Source: an uncultured Eggerthella sp.
GTDB lineage: Bacteria; Actinomycetota; Coriobacteriia; Coriobacteriales; Eggerthellaceae
Length of the DNA stretch: 64,000 nt
Reading direction: 5' to 3'
Assembly (NCBI GenBank): GCA_959607715.1
Contig: CAUHNN010000003.1
Span: forward strand, 62,001-126,000
How positions within the stretch are numbered: the stretch's first letter is position 1; every line of letters starts with the position of its first letter. The position numbers were made by a program, and so were the translations under genes. The notes under the pieces were generated by a model. That model ran no database searches, had not been told where the DNA came from, and was given only the letters and a program-made list of their open reading frames with translations. Below are positions 16,332-24,683 of the stretch, one piece after another.

Positions 16332-17384
16332 TCAGTACACCATGTGCATCGCTTCGCGCACTTCAGCAAGCGTCTCTTCCGCGATCGCATTGGCGCGGGC
16401 GTTTCCCTCGCGAAGGATCTCGCGGATGTAGTCGGGCTTGCTTTCGAGTTCGGCTCGGCGCTCGCGAATGGGAGCGAGGTATTCGTTGACGCTTTCCGTC
16501 ACATAACGTTTGAGCGCACCTGCGCCGTCGTTGCCGATCTCCGCGGCGATTTCCACCTCGCTGCGACCCGTGCAGAGCGCGGCCGTGGTGAGAAGGGCCG
16601 ACACACCGGGACGATTCTCCTTGTCGAAGGTTATGAAGCGCTCGGAATCGGTCTTGGACTTCTTGATGACCTTCGCCGTTTCCTCGGCAGTGAAGGCGAG
16701 GCTGATGGCGTTACCGTAGCTCTTCGACATCTTGCGGCCGTCAAGGCCGGGGATCTCGGGAACATCGTCGTTGAGCAAGCCCTCGGGCTCGGGGAAGACA
16801 TGCCCGTAGCGCTCGTTGAAGCGACGAGCGATCAAGCGCGTCTGCTCGATATGGGGAAGCTGATCCTTTCCGACAGGAACGATGTTGCCCTTGCAGAACA
16901 GGATGTCGCACGCCTGATGAACGGGATACGTAAGAAGCAGGCCGGTAAGAGCATGGCCGGAAGCCTCCTGCTCGGCCTTGACCGTGGGGTTGCGCAGAAG
17001 CTCCGCCTCGGAGACGAGGGACAGAAACGGAAGCATCAGCTGATTGAGCGCAGGAACCGCGGAATGGGTGAAAATGAGCGTCTTCTCGGGGTCGAGGCCG
17101 CACGCAAGGTAGTCGATGACGATGTTATGGACGTTGTCCTGGATGTTGTCCGTGGTGTCTCGATCGGTGATGACCTGGTAATCGGCGATGATGACGTTGG
17201 TCGAGATGCCCATGTTCTGAAGCGCCACGCGCTCTTTGATAGTGCCGAAGTAATGCCCCAGATGGAGACGGCCCGTCGGGCGATCGCCGGTGAGCATCCG
17301 GTACTTATCGGGGTTCTTCTCCAAATCAGCGCGGATCTCGTCGCTGCGCTTCTGGCTCGCTTCGAAACTGGAAGTAGTGCCCAT
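16332..17384 (-). CDS. trpS: Tryptophanyl-tRNA synthetase
   Basis: The protein has 350 residues, normal for bacterial TrpS. It charges tRNA-Trp with tryptophan. The class I signatures are HLGH at residues 41-44 (preceded by GDRPTGRL) and KMSKS at 218-222. The stretch FCKGNIVPVGKDQLPHIE is the typical TrpS adenylate/tryptophan region. A ribosome binding site GAGAGGA precedes the start. It is divergent from the DEAD-box helicase gene. I see no T-box in the 174-base gap. Confidence 0.97.
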   Translation of the reverse strand: MGTTSSFEASQKRSDEIRADLEKNPDKYRMLTGDRPTGRLHLGHYFGTIKERVALQNMGISTNVIIADYQVITDRDTTDNIQDNVHNIVIDYLACGLDPEKTLIFTHSAVPALNQLMLPFLSLVSEAELLRNPTVKAEQEASGHALTGLLLTYPVHQACDILFCKGNIVPVGKDQLPHIEQTRLIARRFNERYGHVFPEPEGLLNDDVPEIPGLDGRKMSKSYGNAISLAFTAEETAKVIKKSKTDSERFITFDKENRPGVSALLTTAALCTGRSEVEIAAEIGNDGAGALKRYVTESVNEYLAPIRERRAELESKPDYIREILREGNARANAIAEETLAEVREAMHMVY

Positions 17385-17558
17385 AGGTCCTCTCTTCGCG
17401 TCATACGTCCTAGGATCCCGCGATTCGCGGGAAATGATTCACAGTCATCCATCTTAGCCCATTACCCGTTCGTTGGGGGACGGCATGACCCATCGATCGA
17501 AAGCGACGAGGTGCGCATTCGTGGACTTACCCCTACGCGTGAATTACACTAAGGGACT

Positions 17559-18887
17559 ATGACTACTTTATCTTTCACTTCACTGGGACTCAGCCCTGCG
17601 CTTCTCGAAGCCGTGCATGCTCAGGGATTCACCGAGCCCACCCAGGTGCAGAACGCATCCATCCCCGCCGGCCTCACCGGTCGCGACGTCCTCGCCGCCG
17701 CCCAGACCGGCACAGGGAAAACCCTCGCCTATCTTCTTCCCATCGTCGACCAGATCGCGCAGACGCCGCCCAAGGAAACCTCGGCCGACCAGACCACGGC
17801 CGAAGAGACCGGCGGAAGCGACGAAGAACAGCGTTCGCGCTCGAGGCGCCGCCGCCGTGGACGCAAGAAGAAGGAGAAAGGGCCCTTCGCCCTCATCCTC
17901 GCCCCCACGCGTGAGCTGGCTCAGCAGATCTCCGATCAAGCTCAGATCCTCGCCGAAGCGACCGGCCTGCGCGTTCAGCTCGTCATCGGCGGCAAGAAGT
18001 ACACCACCCAGATCGAGCAGCTCAAGCAAGGCTGCGATCTCCTGATCGCCACGCCCGGCCGACTTATCGACCTGGCCGGCCAAAACGCCGTTTCCCTCGG
18101 GAAGGTGCGCCACCTCGTGCTCGACGAGGTCGACCGCATGATGGACATGGGCTTCTGGCCTTCGGTCCACTCGATCATCCGCCTGCTTCCCGCCGAGCGC
18201 CAAACGTTTTTGTTCAGCGCGACGCTCACGCCCGACGTGCAGGCGAAGGCTCACCTCGTGCAGAACGATCCGGCAGTCATCGAGATCGCCCATAAAGGGG
18301 ATACGGCCGACACCGTCGACGAGTACGTCCTCCCCGTCTCCGAGCGCCAAAAGCAGGAGCTGCTCATCGCGCTGCTCAAGGAAAAGGGCGCCGAGCGGGT
18401 CATCGTCTTCACCCGCACCAAACAGGCCGCCGACTCCTGCGCCCGCCGACTCAAGGACGCCGACATCCGCGCCGACAGCATCCATGCCGACAAACCCCAA
18501 GGCAAACGGGACCGCGCCTTGGCCGATTTCCGCAAGGGAGCCATCGACGTGCTCGTCGCCACCGACGTGCTCGCCCGCGGCATCGACGTCACCGACGTGA
18601 GCTACGTGGTCAACTACACCGTGCCCGATCTTCCGGAGGACTACATTCACCGTATCGGACGCACCGGCCGCGCCGGAGAGACCGGAGCGGCCTACACCTT
18701 CCTTTCGCCCGATCAGCTCCTCGAATTCCGCGAAATCGAATACCACACGAAGCACCTTCTCGAAATCTACGATGTCCCCGGCTTCGAATACGCCGAGGAC
18801 CGCCTCATCCCGAACGCGAAAAGGCCGACGAAGAAGGCCTCGCGCTCCCGGATGGGACGCCGCCGCCCATCGCTGCGCCGACGCTGA
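17559..18887 (+). CDS. DEAD-box ATP-dependent RNA helicase
   Basis: The protein has 442 residues and the full set of helicase motifs: Q motif near 7-30, Walker A AQTGTGKT (48-55), PTRELAQQ near 122, ATPGR near 167, a Walker B in the form DEVDRMMD near 189, SAT near 220, and HRIGRTGR near 368. Residues 71-108 are an unusual insert between motifs I and Ia, first acidic and then a basic block (RSRRRRRGRKKKEK). The C-terminal tail is also basic. It is similar to the RhlE/CshA group. The role is probably rRNA or mRNA remodelling. gpmI follows 26 bases later. Confidence 0.93.
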   Translation: MTTLSFTSLGLSPALLEAVHAQGFTEPTQVQNASIPAGLTGRDVLAAAQTGTGKTLAYLLPIVDQIAQTPPKETSADQTTAEETGGSDEEQRSRSRRRRRGRKKKEKGPFALILAPTRELAQQISDQAQILAEATGLRVQLVIGGKKYTTQIEQLKQGCDLLIATPGRLIDLAGQNAVSLGKVRHLVLDEVDRMMDMGFWPSVHSIIRLLPAERQTFLFSATLTPDVQAKAHLVQNDPAVIEIAHKGDTADTVDEYVLPVSERQKQELLIALLKEKGAERVIVFTRTKQAADSCARRLKDADIRADSIHADKPQGKRDRALADFRKGAIDVLVATDVLARGIDVTDVSYVVNYTVPDLPEDYIHRIGRTGRAGETGAAYTFLSPDQLLEFREIEYHTKHLLEIYDVPGFEYAEDRLIPNAKRPTKKASRSRMGRRRPSLRRR

Positions 18888-18913
18888 TCACGCTACCCTG
18901 AAAGAAGGAACCG

Positions 18914-20458
18914 ATGCAGATCGACCGTACTGAACTCAACCTCCCCGCCGTCCTCGTCATCATGGACGGCTTCGGCCTTGCCGACGCGGGCGAGGGCAAC
19001 GCCATCTCCCGCGCGAGCACGCCCCATCTCGACGAGCTGTTCGAAACCTGCCCATGGACGACGCTCGACGCATCGGGCAATCCCGTCGGTCTGCCTCAAG
19101 GGCAGATGGGCAACTCCGAAGTCGGCCACCTCAACATCGGCGCGGGGCGCACGGTGTTCCAAGAGCTGACGCGCATCGACAACGCCTGCGCATCCGGCGA
19201 GATCCGCGAAAACGCCGTGATAGCACACGCCATGGACACGGCCATCGAAAACGGCTCGACCCTCCATCTGATGGGACTCCTGTCCGATGGCGGCGTCCAC
19301 TCGAGCAACGCCCACCTCTACGCCCTGCTCGACATGGCGGCCGCGCGAGGCGTGAAGACCATCCGCGTCCATGCCTTCATGGACGGACGCGACGTTCCCC
19401 CTTCTTCCGGGATCAACTACATCGCCGAACTCGAAGAGCGCCTGTCTTCCCTCCCCGATTCCGTCGACGCTCGCATCGCGAGCCTTTCGGGCCGCTACTA
19501 CGCCATGGACCGCGACAACCGATGGGACCGCGTCGAGAAAGCCTGGCGCACCCTTTGGGAGGGAGCGAATGCGTACGACGTCGATGCGCTCGAAGCCATG
19601 AAGGCCTCCTACAGCGAAGGCGTCACCGACGAATTCGTCGTGCCCTGCACCCTCGTTGAAGGCGGAATGAGCGACAAAGACGCTGTGATCTTCTTCAATT
19701 TCCGCCCCGACCGTGCCCGAGAGATCACCCGTGCGCTGTGCGACCCCGCTTTTACCGAGTTCGAGCGCCCCGCATGGAGCGCGCCTTCCTTCGTGTGCCT
19801 CACCGAATACGACCCCACCATCCCCGCACCCGTCGCCTTCCCCAAAGAATTCCCCGAAGACGTGCTCGCCGACGTGCTCGCCGAGGCGGGCCTCACCCAA
19901 TACCATATCGCCGAAACGGAGAAGTACGCCCACGTCACCTTCTTCATGAACGGCGGCATCGAAGAGCCTAAAATGAACGAGAAGCGCGTCCTCATCCCGT
20001 CTCCTAAGGTGGCGACCTACGACCTGCAGCCCGAGATGAGCGAACCGGAAGTCGCCGAAACGCTCGCAGCCGCCATCGCCAACGACGAGGCGGATGTCTA
20101 TCTGGTCAATTTCGCCAACTGCGACATGGTCGGCCACACCGGCGTGGTCGAGGCGGCCATCGCAGCAGTGGAAGCCGTCGATGAGGGCGTCGGTGCGGTC
20201 ATCGACGCCGTGAGGGAAAAGGGCGGGGTCGCGCTCATAACGGCCGACCACGGCAACGCCGATCGCATGATCGCCGAAGACGGGAGCCCCTTCACCGCGC
20301 ACACGACCAACCCCGTGCCGCTCATCTGCTTCGATCCGCGCGACCGCTTCTCCCTCAAGCAACAGCGCGGCTCCTTGGCAAACATCTCGCCGACCCTTCT
20401 CGAGATGATCGGGCTTGATCGCCCGGCGGCCATGACCGCCGAGTCCCTCCTTTCCTAA
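18914..20458 (+). CDS. gpmI: 2,3-bisphosphoglycerate-independent phosphoglycerate mutase
   Basis: The protein has 514 residues, as expected for iPGM. It interconverts 3- and 2-phosphoglycerate in glycolysis, using two Mn ions and a phosphoserine. MDGFG at residues 17-21 supplies Asp18, and MGNSEVGH at 65-72 holds the nucleophile Ser68. Further family regions are HAFMDGRDVPPSSG near 153, FFNFRPDRAREI near 258 and TADHGNADRM near 443. The ribosome binding site is GAAGGA. Confidence 0.97.
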   Translation: MQIDRTELNLPAVLVIMDGFGLADAGEGNAISRASTPHLDELFETCPWTTLDASGNPVGLPQGQMGNSEVGHLNIGAGRTVFQELTRIDNACASGEIRENAVIAHAMDTAIENGSTLHLMGLLSDGGVHSSNAHLYALLDMAAARGVKTIRVHAFMDGRDVPPSSGINYIAELEERLSSLPDSVDARIASLSGRYYAMDRDNRWDRVEKAWRTLWEGANAYDVDALEAMKASYSEGVTDEFVVPCTLVEGGMSDKDAVIFFNFRPDRAREITRALCDPAFTEFERPAWSAPSFVCLTEYDPTIPAPVAFPKEFPEDVLADVLAEAGLTQYHIAETEKYAHVTFFMNGGIEEPKMNEKRVLIPSPKVATYDLQPEMSEPEVAETLAAAIANDEADVYLVNFANCDMVGHTGVVEAAIAAVEAVDEGVGAVIDAVREKGGVALITADHGNADRMIAEDGSPFTAHTTNPVPLICFDPRDRFSLKQQRGSLANISPTLLEMIGLDRPAAMTAESLLS

Positions 20459-20477
20459 AAAACTTTCGGGAAAGGAG

Positions 20478-20505
20478 TTGCAAAGGTTTTGCCTTTGCGT
20501 ATAAT
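20478..20505 (+). promoter_or_regulatory. Promoter of tRNA-Asn
   Basis: TTGCAA (20478-20483) and a perfect TATAAT (20500-20505) are 16 bases apart, giving a start near 20512. A hairpin GCAAAGG/CCTTTGC (20480-20498) overlaps the -35 and spacer and may be the weak transcript end of gpmI. Confidence 0.75.
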
Positions 20506-20536
20506 AATTACTCGCGTCAGAAATGATGTACCGAAT

Positions 20537-20611
20537 TCCTCGGTAGCTCAACGGCAGAGCATCCGGCTGTTAACCGGAGGGTTGTAGGTTCGAATCCTAC
20601 CCGGGGAGCCA
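20537..20611 (+). tRNA. tRNA-Asn (GTT)
   Basis: The 75 bases fold fully with an encoded CCA. The acceptor pairs TCCTCGG with CCGGGGA, the D stem is GCTC/GAGC, the anticodon arm ATCCGGCTGTTAACCGGA holds GTT, and the T arm is GTAGGTTCGAATCCTAC. The discriminator is G, as in bacterial tRNA-Asn. Confidence 0.97.
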
Positions 20612-20618
20612 GAAACTC

Positions 20619-20651
20619 AAAGGCCCAAGATCGCTGATCTTGGGCCTTTTT
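20619..20651 (+). terminator. Terminator after tRNA-Asn
   Basis: A 14-base perfect stem (20619-20632 with 20636-20649) with a three-base loop is followed by T. It starts 7 bases after the tRNA. Confidence 0.93.
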
Positions 20652-20709
20652 CGTTATTCCCGCAAACCTGCGCTCCCATCCGCTCCCCTTCCCAAGAACG
20701 GAGCGGTCG

Positions 20710-20761
20710 AAAAACGAAAACGCCCCGCCCCCGGATGAACGCGCAACCGGGAGACGGGGCG
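20710..20761 (-). terminator. Terminator of rlmKL
   Basis: On the minus strand CGCCCCGTCTCCCGG pairs with CCGGGGGCGGGGCG around a 12-base loop and is followed by TTTTCGTTTTT. It lies about 30 bases after the stop. Confidence 0.85.
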
Positions 20762-20791
20762 AAGCGAGCAGACGATTGAAGCCGAAACCGC

Positions 20792-23062
20792 CTATGCGCG
20801 CTCGATCACGAAGCAGAAGTGGATGCGGGGATTGCGCTCGAAATCCTCGGGTATCGTCTCGGCGGTGACGCAGCTCGCCGCAAGCCCCGCCTCGGCAAGC
20901 CCCTGCTGATCGATCTTGAACGAACGAAGATTGCCCGAGAAGACGATCTTGCCCTCTGGAGCAAGAAGGGAGCTCACGTCCGACAGAAGCGCCACGTGAT
21001 CGCGTTGGATATCCCAGGTGCGCTGACCCATGGTCTTCGAGTTGGAGAACGTCGGAGGATCGACGAACACCACATCGTAGGACTCCTCACCGCGTTGAGC
21101 GGCATCTTCGAGCCACGAGAGCACATCGGCGCGCACGAAGCGGTGCTCCGGCCCATCGAAGCCGGCCCGCACCATGTTGCGGCGCGCCCAATCGAGGTAG
21201 GTCTGGCTCATGTCGACCGTCGTCGTCTCACGCGCACCGCCCGCAGCGGCGTAAACGCTCGCCGTGCCCGTGTAGGCAAACAGGTTGAGGAAGCGCGCAT
21301 CATGCGCCATCCGCCCCACCATCGCACGCGTGATGCGGTGGTCGAGGAACAAACCCGTATCGAGGTAGCCGGCCATATCGAGCTCGAAGACATGGCCCGA
21401 TTCCCTCACCAGGGCACGATGCGACGCATGCTCGTCGAGACGGTACTGAGATCCTCCCCTATCTTGCCGCCTCACGCGCGTGAACAGGCGTTCCTCGGGT
21501 ATCTCGAAAAGCACCGAGGACACGGCGCGGGCATCCTTGAATCGCCGCTGCGCTTTGATGGGATCGATCTCGCGCGGCGCCTGGTATTCGCTCACCAGGA
21601 GAAGGGGCTCTCCCGCCTGCTCGTCATCGAACCAGTCGACCGATACGGCGTAATCGGGCAGATCGGCGTCGTAGATGCGGTAGGCGTGGATGTCGTTCTT
21701 CTTCGCCCACTTGCGCCGCGCCTTGGCGACCTTGCGCAGCCGAGCGGCGAATTGAGAGGCATGGTCGGAGGAAACGGCCACCGAACGCTCTGCCCCCGAA
21801 AGCGTCACGAGGGAAATCTCGGACAAGAACGAGTCCCCGAGATCGTACAGGCGCAGGCTCGACTCGCTCGACCCCTTGAAAACAGGCAGGACGCGCTGGG
21901 CATCGAAGCCCAAGGCGGTGTCGATCGACGCATCGGGGGCGATGGCCACCATGCGCCATGACGATCCCAAAGCCTCGAGGCCTTCCTTCAGGCGGCCGTA
22001 GAACCCACCCGGCCCACCTGCGAGCAGGCGCATGCCGCTCGGGGGATCGAGGGCGAGGAAGCCGCTATCGTCCACGTCGACGCCGCAAGAAGCGAGGGTC
22101 GCGGCCACATCGGCGCAATCGGCCACGACGAAGGAGACGCTCGAGGAAATGCCCAGACGGCGCGCGCATTCGTTGGCGAGCTCGACGGCGCGAGGATCCT
22201 TGTCGGCACCGATGAGGACGGGAAGTCCCTCGAGACCCGCCTCGAAACGCTCATCCGCCTCGAGGAGCGCCGCGTCGAAAGCGTCGGCATCGAAGTCGAA
22301 GCAGCCCTCAAAGCCCCAATAGTCGCGGGAGAGGCCCGGCGCACGGTCGGCGGCCATCATCGCCGCTTCGATGACGAGCGTGCCCGACCCGCACACCGGA
22401 TCGATGAAGGCAGGCGCCTCTTTGATGGCCTCAAGACCCTCACGAGCGGCTTGGGCGCGCCTCAGCGCGGGAGAGGCCTCCCTATCCCATCCTCCCCACA
22501 CCAGCATTCCGGCGGCGAGCGTCTCCTTCAAGGGAGGCTCCGGCAAATCGCCCGCAGGTCGATATCCGCGCCTATCGAGCGGCTCGCCGGCGTAATCGAG
22601 GGATATCGTCGCCTTCCCCCCGCGCACCGAGACGCGGACGGGCACATCGGGGCGATGGGAAACGACGTCGGGGCGCTCCCCCTGCTCCTCGCGCAAGCGA
22701 TCGCAAAGAGCATCCTTGACTTTGAGGGCGGTGAACTGGGAGTTGCGCAACGCGTCGTTCGTCCCGCGGGCAGATACCGACACGCTCGCCCCCTTCCCCA
22801 CGTAGAGCTGCCATTCGATGGCGTACGCACCCTCGTAAAGCGCCTCAGCGCTCGAGGCGTCGATGCGCGCAAGAACCCGCGTCACACGCGAGGCCATGCG
22901 CGACCATAGGCATACGCGGTAGGCGCACGCGCGGTCGCCGAAGAAGGCGACGCCGCTTTTAAGCGGCCTTACCCGCTGCGCGCGAAGTCGCTTGAGCTCG
23001 TCGGCGAGCAGCGATTCAAAACCCTGGGGGCACGAAGCGAAGAACTCGAATTGGTCGTTCAT
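20792..23062 (-). CDS. rlmL: Bifunctional 23S rRNA methyltransferase RlmKL
   Basis: The start at 23062 (MNDQFEFFASCPQG) follows AAGGAG by eight bases; an earlier ATG 48 bases upstream lacks one. The protein has 756 residues. Residues about 45-150 are a THUMP domain. The first methyltransferase (m2G2445 type) has DPVCGSGTLVIEAA near 220 and LDPPSG near 337. The second (m7G2069 type) has LNLFAYTGTASVYAA near 592 and DPPTFSNSK near 669. The fused arrangement is the same as in E. coli RlmL/RlmKL, which uses SAM. Confidence 0.93.
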   Translation of the reverse strand: MNDQFEFFASCPQGFESLLADELKRLRAQRVRPLKSGVAFFGDRACAYRVCLWSRMASRVTRVLARIDASSAEALYEGAYAIEWQLYVGKGASVSVSARGTNDALRNSQFTALKVKDALCDRLREEQGERPDVVSHRPDVPVRVSVRGGKATISLDYAGEPLDRRGYRPAGDLPEPPLKETLAAGMLVWGGWDREASPALRRAQAAREGLEAIKEAPAFIDPVCGSGTLVIEAAMMAADRAPGLSRDYWGFEGCFDFDADAFDAALLEADERFEAGLEGLPVLIGADKDPRAVELANECARRLGISSSVSFVVADCADVAATLASCGVDVDDSGFLALDPPSGMRLLAGGPGGFYGRLKEGLEALGSSWRMVAIAPDASIDTALGFDAQRVLPVFKGSSESSLRLYDLGDSFLSEISLVTLSGAERSVAVSSDHASQFAARLRKVAKARRKWAKKNDIHAYRIYDADLPDYAVSVDWFDDEQAGEPLLLVSEYQAPREIDPIKAQRRFKDARAVSSVLFEIPEERLFTRVRRQDRGGSQYRLDEHASHRALVRESGHVFELDMAGYLDTGLFLDHRITRAMVGRMAHDARFLNLFAYTGTASVYAAAGGARETTTVDMSQTYLDWARRNMVRAGFDGPEHRFVRADVLSWLEDAAQRGEESYDVVFVDPPTFSNSKTMGQRTWDIQRDHVALLSDVSSLLAPEGKIVFSGNLRSFKIDQQGLAEAGLAASCVTAETIPEDFERNPRIHFCFVIERA

Positions 23063-23148
23063 GGGAAGGCTCCTTGTCGAAAAGAGCCCCGAGTTCCCAC
23101 GAAGGGGCATCTCGAGGCTCTCGTGATCAGCGTATCGATTGCGATCGG

Positions 23149-24486
23149 TTAATCTTCCAGATAGTCTTTCAGCTTCTGGGAACGGGAGGGATGGCGTAGC
23201 TTGGCAAGCGTCTTGGACTCGATCTGGCGAATGCGCTCACGCGTGACGCCGAACTCGCGTCCGACCTCCTCGAGGGTGCGCGGGTGGCCGTCCTCCAGGC
23301 CGAAGCGAAGCGAGATGACCTTGCGTTCGCGCTCGGCCAATCCTTCGAGGGTCTTCGAGAGCTGCTCTTGAAGCATGCTGAAGCTCGCGGCATCGGGAGG
23401 AACGACGGCGGCATCGTCCTCGATGAAGTCGCCGAGCTGGGAATCCTCCTCCTCGCCGATGGGAGTCTCGAGCGAAACCGGCTCCTGGCTGATCTTCTGG
23501 ATCTCGCGAACGCGCTCGGGGGTGAGCCCCATCTCCTCGGCGATTTCCTCGGGGGTGGGTTCGCGGCCGAGCGACTGCAGGAGCTGACGCTGGATGCGGA
23601 CGAGCTTGTTGATGGTCTCGACCATATGGACCGGGATGCGAATGGTGCGGGCCTGATCGGCGATGGCGCGCGTGATGGCCTGACGGATCCACCACGTCGC
23701 ATACGTGGAGAACTTGAAGCCCTTGGTGTAGTCGAACTTCTCGACCGCGCGGATCAGACCGAGATTGCCTTCCTGGATGAGGTCGAGGAAAAGCATGCCG
23801 CGTCCGACGTAGCGTTTGGCGATGGAGACGACGAGACGAAGGTTCGCCTCGATGAGCTGCTGCTTGGCGTCGAGACCCACCTGCTCGACGCGCGTCAGGC
23901 GACGGCGTTCGCGACGCTCCAGCTCGATACCCTCGTCTTCGGCGCGCTCGAGCTCTTCGGTTGCGGCGACGCCGGCCTCGATCTTCATGGCCAAGTCGAT
24001 TTCCTCGGCGGCGGTGAGGAGGGAGACCTTGCCGATCTCCTTCAGGTACATGCGGACAGGATCGCCCGTGAGGAGCGCAACCGACGAATCGCCCGACTGC
24101 TTGCGGGTACGGCGCTTGGGCTTGGCCTTAGACGAAACCTTGGGCACCGTGATCTCCGAAGAGGCCTTGAGCTCTTCGGCGGGAATGCCCTCGAGAAGGT
24201 TCTCGTCGGTCAGGTCGCCTTCCTTGACATCGTCGGCGTGATCGTCATGGACATCATGCAGGGAAGGTTCAATGGAGTCGGACTCCAGGATATCCTCTTC
24301 CTCCTCTACGTGATCCTCCGCCAGCGCCGCCTTCGCCTCGGCGGCAGCCTTCTTCGAAGCTGCAGCGCTCTTCTCGCTTGCCGTCGCTTTCTTGGACGTC
24401 GTCTTCTTGGCAGAAGAACCCTTCTTGGCGGCAGCGGGCTTCTTGGCGGCTTTGTCTTCGGAGGATTCGGGTGAGGCTTTTACCAC
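23149..24486 (-). CDS. rpoD: Primary RNA polymerase sigma factor (RpoD/SigA)
   Basis: A GTG at 24486, seven bases after AAAGGA, is the likely start; the upstream ATG at 24531 has no ribosome binding site. This gives 445 residues. Residues 1-60 are a low-complexity Lys/Ala/Ser tail typical of actinobacterial primary sigma factors, followed by an acidic stretch. Region 1.2 starts near [11 protein letters not shown]. Region 2 includes [18 protein letters not shown], which reads the -10. Region 3 covers [10 protein letters not shown]. Region 4.2 is [20 protein letters not shown], which reads the -35. Confidence 0.97.
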   Translation of the reverse strand: MVKASPESSEDKAAKKPAAAKKGSSAKKTTSKKATASEKSAAASKKAAAEAKAALAEDHVEEEEDILESDSIEPSLHDVHDDHADDVKEGDLTDENLLEGIPAEELKASSEITVPKVSSKAKPKRRTRKQSGDSSVALLTGDPVRMYLKEIGKVSLLTAAEEIDLAMKIEAGVAATEELERAEDEGIELERRERRRLTRVEQVGLDAKQQLIEANLRLVVSIAKRYVGRGMLFLDLIQEGNLGLIRAVEKFDYTKGFKFSTYATWWIRQAITRAIADQARTIRIPVHMVETINKLVRIQRQLLQSLGREPTPEEIAEEMGLTPERVREIQKISQEPVSLETPIGEEEDSQLGDFIEDDAAVVPPDAASFSMLQEQLSKTLEGLAERERKVISLRFGLEDGHPRTLEEVGREFGVTRERIRQIESKTLAKLRHPSRSQKLKDYLED

Positions 24487-24647
24487 GTTGATTCCTTTCG
24501 ACCGAATGGTGCGTTGGGTAAGTGGGCGCACTACGCCTACTTATAAAACATCAGGTCATTATAACCCTACAATGAAGGCTTTCCCGATATTTTCCGCCCA
24601 GAAGAAGCGCCCCCTCGCAAAAGGAGGGGAAGCGACGAGTTCCACAC

Positions 24648-24668
24648 GCGCGCTTCGTCGAAGCGCGC
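24648..24668. other. Hairpin just after priA
   Basis: GCGCGCTTC (24648-24656) and GAAGCGCGC (24660-24668) form a perfect 9-base stem 15 bases after the priA stop. There is no T run, so it is at best a pause or RNA-end element. Confidence 0.5.
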
Positions 24669-24683
24669 AGCCCCGCACGCCTC

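Noticed and set aside
17385..17558. T-box leader before trpS
   Set aside because: No T-box sequence or antiterminator was seen, and the gap is too short for the usual layout.
18893..20551. A 552-codon minus-strand frame over gpmI and the tRNA promoter
   Set aside because: It is antisense to a clear phosphoglycerate mutase and has no family match.
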